DNA from: Isoetes taiwanensis
Lineage: Eukaryota; Streptophyta; Lycopodiopsida; Isoetales; Isoetaceae
Assembly (NCBI GenBank): GCA_021234155.1
Contig: JAJEKV010000070.1
Span: forward strand, 5,484,754-5,548,753
DNA length: 64,000 nucleotides
Direction: 5' to 3'
Each line of letters begins with the position of its first letter. Positions within the stretch are counted from its first letter, which is position 1. Below, one piece after another: positions 11,786 to 22,700 of this stretch. The notes under the pieces are model-generated. The model was not told where the DNA came from. It did no database searches and saw only the letters and a program-made list of their open reading frames with translations. Both the position numbers and the translations under genes were made by a program.

Positions 11786-14370
11786 AGCCATCTATTTTGC
11801 CTCACCAACGTGAGAGCTTGGAGCAGGAGCTCTCCAGAGAGGATTTAGCGGAGGCATGTATGTGTATGGCCAAGGATAAATGTCCTGGGCTGGATGGCAT
11901 CCCTGTGGAGTTCTTTCAGACTTATTGGGAGTGGGCTGGTGAGTCTGTGTACCAGGTGTATCTTGAGTTGCTGCAGTCTTCTCACATGGATAGGATCTTG
12001 AATACCGCATGCATTTCCTTGATTCCTAAGGTTAAGCAGCCTTCTACTATTAATGATTGGAGGCCTATATCCTTGTTGTCCTCTGTGTACAAGATTATTG
12101 CGAAAAGCCCCGGGCCGAGAAGTTGAAGCCGGTGTTGACTTCTTCCATTAGTAAGGTGCGTACGGGTTTGTTCCCGGGAGGAACATTTTGACTAATGTTG
12201 CCGCAGACTTATGAGGGCCTTTATTGGGCGAGAGAACAGTCAAGGCATTGCCTATCTTAAGCTTGACTTTGCCAAAGCTTATGATAGTGTCCGCTGGGGA
12301 GTTCTTGTGCCGCCATGATGTTAGCGTTGGGCTGTGGTCCACGCTTACGAGAGATCATGAAGTCGCAGATAGGTCCAAGACGGGCTACGGTGTGGTGCTA
12401 AACCCTCCGCCTTTTCTCCTTAGGCGAGGGTAAGCGCCGGGGTGCCCTTTGGCACCATTTTTTTTTTTACGATTGTGGCGGGAGGCACCGCCTCGCTTGT
12501 TTTTGGCTGCAAAGTGGAGGAGGGGGGTGGTGGATGGGCTTCGGATGCGGGATGGTAGTCGCAGATTATTAACCGCCGGCCGATGACACTTTTTCTTCTT
12601 GGTGGCGTAAGAGAGGAATTTGCGGAATGTGAAGGGTTTCTTTGGATACTTTCTCCTTGGCCTCGGGCATTCTTCTCGAATTGGGGCAAATGCTCCGCAT
12701 TATGGGCCCAGCTTTGACTTGGGCCCCCTTGTTTGGCTCTATTCCCCGGAAGGTGCTTCCGTGTAATGTGTGTACTAAGTTGTTGGGTATTCCCTTTGGA
12801 GGGGATGTTTCCATGGGGAGGGTGTGGGATGAGATTTTGCGGGGGTTGCGTAAACACCTCAATTGGTGGAAGGGTAGCAAGTTGTCCATGGCGTGTAGGA
12901 TCACTATTGCCAAGTCAAGACTTTGTAGCACTCATGTGTATACAAAGATCTGCGATGTTAGCTCCCGAGGGTAAGATACTGTGCTTTGGATAAGATTGTT
13001 CGAAATTTTGTGGGGCGGGATGATGAAGGGGCGGTTGTTAAAGTGGCTTGGTGGAAGTGTTCCGCCCCGGGGAGGATGGGGGCTTGGCCATTCGGGATTT
13101 GGCAATCGCATAGTAAGGTGTTGGTCTCTAAGTTTATTTGGAGCATTCTGCGGGATGGAGCATCTTCTCCTGGTGCGGCACTATTGTGGCAATCTCTTCG
13201 CCATTGTGTGGCATGTGGAAAGTCGCCTCATTGCATGTAGAGTTGCCCCCGGCACCGTTGTATGGTCTCGCCTTTCCCACATGCATCCCCTTTTTCTCAC
13301 AGGGGTGTTGCGGGCTTGGGATCACGCGTGTGCTCTTCCAGCTAGATTATGCCTCGTTTATCACCACTCTTCTCCTTTCTTGTGGGTTCCTCTACCCCGC
13401 TGCAGACTTGCCCTTTGGTCGCCATGTGGCATGCTCTGGCGCGAAGGCCGTTGGAGGCGAAGCTGTCCGGCTCACCTTTGGAGGATTGGTATTGGGATGG
13501 TCGGCCTAGCTTCGTGGGAGTTCTTTCGAGCTCGCCACCGCTGAAGGATGCTGGGAGGGCTATCACGGGAACAAGTGGCGGGAGTATTCCGCTACATACC
13601 TATAGTCCCTCGTGGTGATGTGGTGGTGCAGTTTGGAAGGTTCATCCAGGATGTTGTATCTTCTTGTTTTGTGCGGTCTTGTTACCGGGTGTTGGCTATT
13701 CATGACACTTCGCCCTTCGTGCAAGTGGTCTCGCAGCCTTCCTGGTCCTCGATGGCGCCGGTTTGACGCGGACATGGAGCTCACTTCCCCACCGGGTTCG
13801 TGCTTACGTGGCGCGTGTGGTGCAATCACGTATCGTGGTGAATGTCCTTGTGAGTCGGGCTTTTTAGGCCGGTGAGCCCTCTTTGCCCTTGTTGTGGCCT
13901 TCATCGTGGAGACTGTGGAGCATTGTCCGGTTTTATGCCCTCACTTGCGTGTTGCTGGGGATTGGGTCGTGGCTCGCTTCGTGAGATTGAATAGCCAACA
14001 ATTGCCGCTTCATGTATATCCGGTGCTTGGCAGCCAGACGGGCAGCAAGCCTTCCATCCGCGGCGGGCTTGGTTGGTGTGGTTGATTTGGGAAGCGGGCG
14101 GGCGTTGTGGATCTTTCGTGGGATTCAGCCTACCGCGCCTCTCCATTCCTCGACTCGGTGTACAAGCTTATTTCAAAGCTTTTTGGTGTTCCCGGATTAG
14201 TAGAGCGGAAGTTTTCCATTTGGCGGACTTCTTGGGTGTGGTAGATGGTGATGGCCGGTTGTACTGTAGAAGAGAGTCAAGTAGTTGTGGAGGTCGAGGT
14301 ATCACACCGCCTCTTTGAGGCAGTTCTCCTTCCTCCTCACTTGCTTTGTAACATTACCATTCTTTTAATA
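11786..14370 (+). mobile_element. LINE-C, 5'-truncated, interrupted by Helitron H2 (continues 17434-17464)
   Basis: The first part encodes LINE reverse transcriptase (11870-12110: KCPGLDGIPVEFF, then ISLIPKVKQPSTINDWRPIS). The remainder holds RT and C-terminal regions in decayed frames. Its 3' end (cattcttttaata at 14370) is cut by Helitron H2 and resumes at 17434 with tattgctgacacagttcttc plus poly(A). The same LINE tail occurs uninterrupted in LINE-B (minus strand, about 19757-19790). The target duplication aacatctgtgata flanks the whole at 11773-11785 and 17463-17475. It is 5'-truncated relative to LINE-B, as expected for target-primed reverse transcription, and no frame is intact. Confidence 0.93.
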
Positions 14371-17300
14371 CTAGTAATGGTGCCCATCGTTGCTGGGCAC
14401 AATTTGAGAGGTTGTAAATCTTTCAGGATGCAATGAGAAAAATATGCAGTAAAGTTATAGTGCCCAGCATTGCTGGGCTAATGTCGGAACCTACAAATGC
14501 GTAAGGCACAATATAGTATTAGCTTGTATAATATTGGGAGTTACAAAGATCTTCAATTGAATTAATATAATACAACACGATGAATTTCTATTATTGTTTT
14601 TGTATTTGGATTTGGAATCAAAATGTCATATGTTGTTGAACTTGGGGGCCTGTGTAAATGTATGCTTTGCATTGGCTTAACATAGGGATTTTGCATGAAG
14701 ATACCAGTCGAAATTCTAAGGTGCATAAATATACATTCATTCTTGTGAATTCATTCATTCATTTGGATTTCGTTTCTCTTCATTTTTGTTGTCGAGAGTA
14801 TCACTACATAGTTTAAATATTATTTCCATATTCGAAATGTGTCCTGTTTACCTCACTCCAAAATTCTAAGACCTTATATCGAAAAACTCAAATTATAATC
14901 ATAATTTCTCCATATTTCGAATTGTTGTTGCAACAGTACCTATTGTTATGATATTGGGAAATATTGTTGTTGCAAGAGGACAATACTTATTGATGTTAAA
15001 TTGAAAAATATTGTTGTTGCAAGAGGTTCACCCATTACATATGCAAGGTCTTTTTGAGAACTGTATATGCTTTATCAAGTAATATTCAAAAGGATGAAAC
15101 ATATATCTTGAATCATTTAATATGAAATTATGTGAGCATTGAAATATGAATCATGTGAGCATTGAGATACAGCAGACATAGATTAATGTGAGCATCATCA
15201 TCTATTTTTACACTCCCTCCAAGTTGTATTTTAATAAAAATCCTATATTATAATGTTATCCAGTGTTGAATCACGCCCTAAATCGGGCGGCTAGGATTCA
15301 CAAGAGAATATATAATTAAATTCTACTGTTTAAAAAAACATAGTTTACATGACATGCCATCTCAGGGCATTTAAATGTTTATAGGCTTGAAACATTGTGA
15401 TGATTTGTATCATTCTGTCCTTTATTGTTTTGCCTTGGCAGTTTTTTCCATCATCGTTTCAGGCCATTTGTCATAACTCATATACATGGAAAAATATTAC
15501 TTCCATCTTTGTGCATTATTTTGTACAGATCGGTCATGTAAACTTACATAATTCTTCTCTTTTCTGCCTCTGCCATGAGGACTGCTTGCTTCATTATATG
15601 TGCAGCTATAGCAGTATGTGCAGTCTAGTTCATACAAAATAAAATACCCATGCCAAAGCCCCCTAACAAATTATGCATGAGACATAGGTAACAATTTCTT
15701 TCACAATTTTAAAAGTTCTCTTCCTCAATCTCATCTCAGAATGAGAATGATAAAGCTGCTTGTGAATGACAAAGGCCTGCAACCAGATGAATACTGATGT
15801 TACCATGAATACTGATGTTACCAAGAACCAACAACCAATGTAGAACCAAGATGTAAGGATAACAATCTGAAACTTGAGTCCTAGGCTTAGTTTAAAACTG
15901 CATCTATGTGTAGCACCAATGCAGAGTTGCATAAATTACTTGAATGATGCAGGGGTTGTGAATGAACAACTTCAGCAAATGCATGAACTCAGAACTTGAT
16001 GCTTTAATGGGTTTAAGTGCTGCACTGGGAGCCATGTTCAAGGGCAGAAACTCAGAGATGTTGGATATGACCTCTGCTTCAAATAGGGGTAATATGAAAA
16101 AAATGTAATAGAAATATTAATAGCTAAAGCTTTGCAGATTACCTCGAGAGCTCGCTGTAGAACGATATTGCGCCAGTTCATGTTTAAATGGAATATAGAT
16201 GCTGCCAATAAAATGTGTGTTAAATCCTGTCAAAGCTCAGATCTGGGGCCCGTAAAGCACTGAAGTCTGAAAACAGAGGAAAGATCTAATCTGTTCGGTT
16301 CCCATCTGCCTGCAGTCTGTAAGCCTACATAGCTCAAATTGGCAGCTGAAATCGACGAAAGTTAGGGATTTGAAGCTCAATAAAAGATACAGGAACAGGC
16401 GAAACAGGGAAAGGCATTCCACATGGTCCTTATCATCTTGCTGTCGCCGGTGTCATCAACTTCTGCAATAGTTCCACACTGAATTAACGCATGTAGCCTA
16501 GCCAAATCATGGCTTCAGAAAATTGACACTCTAGCATCCAGATTTGCTTTTAGATCCATAACCTTTAGATCCAAACTATCCTATATTATAATGTTCTATC
16601 TTCTATTCTGCTTTTTGATAATCAGAGCATGATCTTCAGCCAAAGCATGATCTTCAGTAGATGTCAGTTCTTTTGCAGACTGCTCATCTTCTGTAAACTT
16701 GAGCTTCGTGGATGCAAGGAACAACTCAAAAGTTTTCCTGCATAAGAAGATATTGGATGGAATAGAAAATAAAGGAAGGAAAAAAAATAAGAAAGCGGAG
16801 CTTACTTCATGAAAGGACGATGTAGCTGGCTCATAACCCGGTCTCCTACAGAAAGGCCTTCACCATGGCTTGAGTCACGGGCAATAGCAAGACCATCAAT
16901 TTCGTCAAAAAATATGACTGATGGTGCAGCAGCCTTTGCTCGAATAAACAGCATATGAACTGCATTTTCCGATTCACCAACCCATTTCTTGAAAAGCTCA
17001 GGTCCTTTTACAGCAAGGAAATTAAGCCCTGTTTCTGCAGCAACGGCCCTGGCTAACAATGTCTTGCTGCATCCAGGAGGACCATATAGTAACACACCAC
17101 GGGGTGGCTGAGCCCCTATGCGTTTAAGAGCATCACTATGCTTCTGAGGCCACTCCACTGCCTCTTTCAATTGCTGTTTTATTTCATCTTGCCCACCAAT
17201 GTCTTGCCAAGTAACTTTAGGGACCTCAAGCATTACCTCCCTCATTGTGCTTGATCTGACTTTTGCCCCTCAGCCCTTGAGGCTGCTGCAGACCTTCCCG

Positions 17301-17433
17301 CTTCGCCATAGCTGAGGAAGCCCTAAATCGATAGAACGAAAATAAAAGGGCTATCTTGACCGTCCAATTTTCTACTCAAATCTTGACCATCAAATCTAGG
17401 GCGTGGTCCATTACACAACATTATAATATAAGA
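14371..17433 (-). mobile_element. Helitron H2, non-autonomous, carrying an AAA-ATPase gene fragment
   Basis: On the minus strand the element starts TCTTATATTATAATG at 17433 (preceded by A) and ends ...CACCATTACTAG at 14371 (followed by T), with a GC-rich hairpin (14381-14399) just before the CTAG end. These are the canonical Helitron termini, with insertion between A and T and no target duplication. The flanks join to ttttaata|tattg, and the matching uninterrupted LINE tail exists in LINE-B. Length is 3,063 bp with no Rep or helicase coding, so it is non-autonomous. It holds the AFG2/CIP111 fragment on its own sense strand. Two further Helitron-5'-like starts lie inside on the plus strand (15241 and 16579), and a second copy of the terminal hairpin is at 14462-14478. 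Confidence 0.92.
16596..17268 (-). pseudogene. Captured fragment of an AFG2/CIP111-type AAA-ATPase (second AAA domain)
   Basis: The minus-strand ORF (ATG at 17245) gives about 147 residues closely resembling the start of the second AAA domain of plant CIP111 (the AFG2/SPATA5 family, hexameric ATPases that strip factors from pre-60S ribosomes). Visible are the linker [19 protein letters not shown], Walker A GPPGCSKT (the Cys-Ser form typical of AFG2 D2), the pore-loop region FKKWVGESE and Walker B VIFFDEID. Homology starts a few codons upstream of the ATG, at a possible AG acceptor (17269). After VMSQL the family sequence is lost. A plausible 68-bp GT-AG intron (16738-16805) leads to about 46 more codons of unrelated, acidic sequence and a stop. 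Arginine fingers, the rest of D2 and all of D1 are missing, so the product could not be a normal ATPase. The fragment lies wholly inside Helitron H2 in its orientation. Confidence 0.88.
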
Positions 17434-17475
17434 TATTGCTGACACAGTTCTTCAAAAAAAAAAACATCTGTGATA
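17434..17475 (+). mobile_element. Tail of LINE-C with poly(A) and right target duplication
   Basis: This is the continuation of LINE-C after Helitron H2: tattgctgacacagttcttc, then poly(A), then the target duplication aacatctgtgata at 17463-17475. LINE-B has the equivalent tattggcgacctgagttcttc before its poly(A). Confidence 0.9.
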
Positions 17476-17680
17476 TATTTTATCTTCCATGATGTATTAT
17501 GTTGGTTAAAACGTGCTTGTATATTATAGAACATCTTTATGTTCACATGCTCAGGTATTGATATTAACTTGCTACCCCCAAAAGATGTGTAAAGCAGTTA
17601 AGCCCTCCAAGTTTAACATGTACTTTAAAGTTTTAGATTTTATTGTTGCATAAGAAAATACATAACATGCATGGCATATA

Positions 17681-18285
17681 CGGTTCAATTACCCTATTGC
17701 ATCATGAAGGAGTACAAATTTTGAAAAACCCCTTTGGTCCTACTATAAGATATTATGTGTTTTTTCTATGTTCTTTGGTCTGCCCATACTTAAGCTTCAG
17801 GTAAGCCTTGAGCATTGGATTGGAACTGAGGTCCCCAGGCTCATGTTATGGTGGAATTCTGTTCATGTGTTAGTTATAAAGTATTGGACTGTATTACTGT
17901 GACACTGTATTGTACAAATGCCAGAATACTATTTTAAGCAATGGTTGATGGTTTCATAGTGCCCCCTTTAAAATCAAGTCAACAAGGGCCAGTTTGACTC
18001 GAGAAAGACCTAGATGAGCGAACAAGATCTGTGGAGGGGGAATATCCTACCAAATGTGCCACGATCCAAGGGCCCAAAAACAATAATACATGCTTAAACA
18101 ATAATACATAAACCATTCCGAAAAACATTAAGTTGGGCGTCGTTCCTAGTTCTAGTGTTACTTAAGAAGCTTAAGAAACGGTAAGAAAAGATAAATGAAA
18201 GCGCAACAACTGTAGATTTGGAGGGTAACAGAACGTGTGGCAACAGTAGATCTGTTGGGCGGCCAGAGGAGTATAAGTACAAGAA
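17681..18285. repeat. Old duplicated repeat X, copy 1 left part
   Basis: About 600 bp aligns with 29378-29965 at high identity. The right part of this copy resumes at 26767, after the LINE-A/Helitron H3 nest. It ends with a TATA-like tataagtac stretch. A third, more diverged copy at about 27660-28055 runs into a relic of metalloprotease exon 1, so the family may derive from that gene's upstream region (inference). Between 17476 and 17680 I see nothing. Confidence 0.75.
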
Positions 18286-18420
18286 TCTTTATATTATAAA
18301 ATTATAGCGTGTGTCTTCAATGGAGCCCTAAATCGGACGGTCGAGGATTTGATTGACCAATGGTGGAGATGATGTGTGCGTGTCTTCAACTAAAATTTCA
18401 TCTCGACTATGGCTTCAATA

Positions 18421-19744
18421 TGAAAGGGAAAGGGAAAGGGAAAGGGAAAGGGAAAGGGAAAGGGAAAAGGAAAAACGATGGAAGGGAAAAGGGAAAAGGA
18501 AAAGGGGAAGGGAAAAACGATGAAAGGGAAAAGGGAAAAGGGAAAGGGAAAAGGGAAAAGGGAAAAGGAAAAGGGAAAAAAGGAAAAGGGAAAAGGAAAA
18601 GGGGAAGGAAAAGGAAAAAGCGATGAAAGGGAAAAAGGGAAAAGGAAAAGGAAGGGAAAAGGAAAAAAGCGATGAAAGGAAAAGGGAAAAGGGAAAGGGA
18701 AAAGGGAAAAGGAAAAAGGAAAAGGGGAAGGGAAAAGGAAAAACGATGAAGGGGAAAAGGGCAAGGAAAAGGGGAAGGAAAAAGAAAAAACGATGAAAGG
18801 TAAAAGGGAAAAGGGAAAAGGAAAAGGGAAGGGAAAAAGAAAAAAGATGAAAAGGAAAAGGGAAAAGGGAAGGAAAAGGAAAAACGATGAAAGGGAAAAG
18901 GGAAAAAGGGAAAAGGGAAAAGGGAAAAGGGAAAGGGGAAGGGAAAAGGAAAAACGATGAAAGGGAAAAGGGAAAAGGAATAAAAGAAAGGCAAGAGGAA
19001 AAAGGAAAGAGAAGGAGAAAAGGAAAAAGGGAAAGATAAAAGGAAATAGAAAAAGGAATAGAATAGGCGAGGGGGAAAGGGAAAGGAAAAAAGGGCAATC
19101 ATGAGAAGGGTAAGAAGTAAGTGGTGAGAAAAGGAGAAAAAAGGTAAGGAAAAAATAAGAAAAGGTTGCAAAGTCCATGGGAAAAGGAAAGAAAAGGGGA
19201 AAAGAGAGGGGGAAAAGGGCAAAAGAGAACTTGGGAAAAGGGAACGAGAAAAAGAGAAAAAAGGAAAGGGCGTAAAAAAAAGAGAAGAGAGAAAGGGTGA
19301 AGAAAGAGAAAAACGGAAGCAAAAAGAGCATCGAGATAAAGAAAGAGGGAAATGATGGAAAAAGGAGGAAAAGGGGTGGGGGGAAAGTAGAATAGACAAA
19401 GGGTAGGGAGCAAGGAATAGGAAAAGAGGAAGGAGAAAAGGGCACGAGAAAAAAGGGAAGAGGGAAAGGGTGAGGAAATAGAAAAAAGAAAGGGAAAAAG
19501 AGCATGGGAAAGGGAAAAGAAAAAAGAAACAAGAAAGGAGAAAGTGGAAATGGAAAAGGGGGAAGAGGATGGGAAAGAAGGAAAAGGGTACATAAAAAGG
19601 TTGAGAAAAGGGAATGGAAAGAGTCGTATGAAAAGGAAAGGAACGGAAAGAGAAAATGTAAAGAAAGGGGAAAGAGAAAGGAAAGGGAAAAAGGGAACAG
19701 TGCAAAGCAAAAGGGTGGGGAAAGTATGAAAAGGGAATGGAAAG
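18421..19744. repeat. Polypurine tract, left arm, with CGATGAAAGG-tagged minisatellite
   Basis: About 1.3 kb of almost pure A/G, mainly GGGAAA and GGAAAA units. From 18474 to about 18960 the string CGATGAAAGG or a close variant recurs about nine times at intervals of roughly 42-102 bp, so this part is a decaying minisatellite rather than random purine sequence. Long open frames here on both strands are a product of composition (Lys/Gly/Glu on plus, Phe/Pro/Ser/Leu on minus) and I do not annotate them as genes. Confidence 0.9.
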
Positions 19745-19746
19745 TT

Positions 19747-22700
19747 TTTTTTTTTTGAAGAACTCAGGTCGCCAATATATTAAAAGAATGATAATGTTAC
19801 AAAGCAAGTGAGGAGGAAGGAGAACTGCCCCAAAGAGACAAGTGATACCTCGACACTCCACAACAATCGCAGACTCCCCATCACTGACAAACCGCCATCA
19901 CCATCTACCACAACAACCCATCACAGCATAAACCGCCATCACCATCTACCACACCCAAGAAGTCCCGCCAAATGGAAAACTTCCGCCTACTAATCCCCGG
20001 AACACCAAAAGCTTTGAAATAGCTTGTACCGAAGTCGAGGAATCAGAGAGGGCCGCAGTCAATCCCCGAAGATCCACAACCGCCGCCTCCAAATCAATCC
20101 ACACCAACCAAGCCACGACAGATGCAAGGTTTGCCGCCGTGACGAGCGCCAAGCACCGTGATATACATGAAGCAAGAATTGTTGGCTATTCAATCTCACC
20201 AAACAGTAGCCCCACTCCAATCCCGTGCAACCCGCAAGTGAGGGCATAAAACCGCATAATGCTCCACGCCTCAATGATGAAGGCTACAACAAGGGCAAAG
20301 AGGGGCTCACACCCGCCTAAACCGACTCACAAGGACATTCACTCCCGATACAAAATGGCAGGCACCACCGCCACCAAGCAATCCCGAACCTTCGGTGGGG
20401 AAGTGAGCTCCATGTCCACGCCCAAACCGAAGCCATCGAGAACCCGAAGTCGCAGAGACCACTTGCCCGGGGGGTAGAGGTCATGAATAGCCAACACCGG
20501 CAGAACAAGACCGCACAAAACAAGAAGATACAACATCCGGATGAACCTTCCAAACCTCGCACCACCACATCACCCCGAGGGACTATAGGTATGTGTAGCG
20601 GAATACTCCCCGCCACTTGTTCCCGTGATAGCCTTGGCCATCGGCCCTTCAGCGAAAAGCTTAGCTCGAAGAACTCCCCACGGCTAGTCGACCATCCCAA
20701 TACCAATCCTCCAAGGTGAGCACAAGAGTCAGCTTCCAACGGCCTCAAGGTCCGAAAGCATGCACAAAGGGGCGCCTAAGGGCAAGTACGCCAGGGGTAG
20801 AGGAACCCACAAGAAAGGAGAAGAGTGGTGATAAACCGAGGCATAATCTAGCTGGAAGAGCACACGCACGGATCCCAAGCCCGCAACACCCCCCGCGGAG
20901 AAAAGGGGATGCATGTGGGAAAGGCCTCGGAGACCATACAACAAATGCCTGTGGCAACTCTACATGCAATGCATCTACTTTCCAAATGCCACACAATGGC
21001 GTAAGAGATTGCCACAATAGTGCCGCACTGTGAGAAGATGCTCCATCCCTGGAATGCCCAAATAAACTTAGAGACCAACACCTTACTATGCAAAGGCCAA
21101 ATCCGTGAATGGCCAAGCCCCCATCCTCCCGGGGCGGAGACACTTCCACCAAGCCACTTTAACAACCGCCCCTTCATCATCCCCCCCCCACACAAAATTT
21201 CTCAACAATCTTATCCAAAGCCCTCAGATCTTACCCTCAGAGCTAACATCGCAGATGTCAGTATACACATGAGTGCTACAAAGTCTTGACTTGGCAATAG
21301 TGATCCTACCGCCATGGACAACTTGCTACCCTTCCACCAATTGAGGTGTTTTTCGCAACCCCGCAAAATCTCATCCCACACCCTCCCCATGGAAACATCC
21401 CTCCAAAGGGAATACCCAAATGCCTTTAGTACACACATTACCCGGAAGCACCTTCCAAGGGAATAGAGCCAAACAAGGGGGGGCGGAGTCAACGGGCCCA
21501 TAATGCGAGCATTTGCCCCAATTCTTAAGAATGCCCGAGGCCAAGGAGAAAGTATCCAAAGAAACCCTTCACATTCCGCAAATTCCTCTTCGCCACCAAG
21601 AAGAGAAAAGTGTCATCGGCGAACTGGTTAATAATCTCACGACTACCATCCCCGCATCCCGGCCCATCCACCACCCCTCCCTCCACCGCAGCCAAAAACA
21701 ATCGAGACAAAGCCTCCGCCACAATCAGAACAAAAATGGTGCCAAAGGGCACCCTCGACGCACCCTCTCGCCTAAGGAGAAAAAGGCGAGGGTTCACCCC
21801 GGCACACCACCGTAGTTCGCGGCCGACCTATGCAGCCTTCATGATCGTTTTCTCAGAAAGCGTGGACCACAGCCCAACGCTAACATCATGGCGCATAAGA
21901 ACTCCTAACGGACACTATCATAAGCTTTGGCAAAGTCAAGCTTAAGATAGGCAATGCCTTGACTCGTTTCTCCCCGCCCAATAAAGGCCCCTCATAAGCT
22001 GCGGCAACATTAGTCAAAATGTTCCTCCCGTGAACAAACCCATCGCACCTTACTAATGGAAGAAGTCAACACCGGCTTCAACTTTCGCCAGTGGCTTTCG
22101 AATAATCTTGTACACGAGGACAACAAGGATATAGGCCTCCAATCATTAATAGTAGAAGGGTGCTTAACCTTAGGAATCAAGGAAATGCATGCGGTATTCA
22201 AGATCCTATCCATGTGAGAAGACTGCAAAGAACTCAAGATACACTGGTACATGACTCACCAGCCCACTCCCAATAAGTTCAGAAAGAACTCCCATGTGGA
22301 TGCCATCCAGCCCAGGACATTTATCCTTGGCCATGCACATACATGCCTCCGCTTAAATCCTCGAGAGCTCTCGCTCCAAGCTCTCACGTTGGTGAGGCAA
22401 AATAGATGGCTTAACAGCCCCCAAAACAAGCTCCCCGCATCTCCTCTGCTCATAGGGAAGAGGCGCCGCGAAAAAAACCCCGAGAAATGAGCATGCACAT
22501 ACCTCGCGAACTCAGCGGATCCTCCAAAGTCCGCCATCGTGCAAAGCAAGGGACGCCATAGATGCCGTGATATCGCCACGCTTAGCCGCCTCAAGAACAC
22601 CGACTTAACTTTATCCCCCTCCTTCAACTGTAAGGGCTGCCTTCACACGCCTCATGCACTTTAACCCGCCCAAAGCAACAATACGCTGCAACACCGCATT

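Noticed and set aside
15241-17433. Interpretation of the inverted TATATTATAATGTT ends as terminal inverted repeats of a Pack-MULE around the ATPase fragment
   Set aside because: The LINE tail rejoins exactly at 14370|17434 with A|T and a hairpin-CTAG end, which supports a Helitron spanning 14371-17433; no target duplication flanks 15241-17433.
18390-19861. Very long minus-strand frames (227, 380 and 484 codons) rich in Phe, Pro, Ser and Leu, and plus-strand Lys/Gly frames
   Set aside because: They are translations of a polypurine/polypyrimidine tract, where stop codons are rare for compositional reasons; no domain or conserved start is seen.
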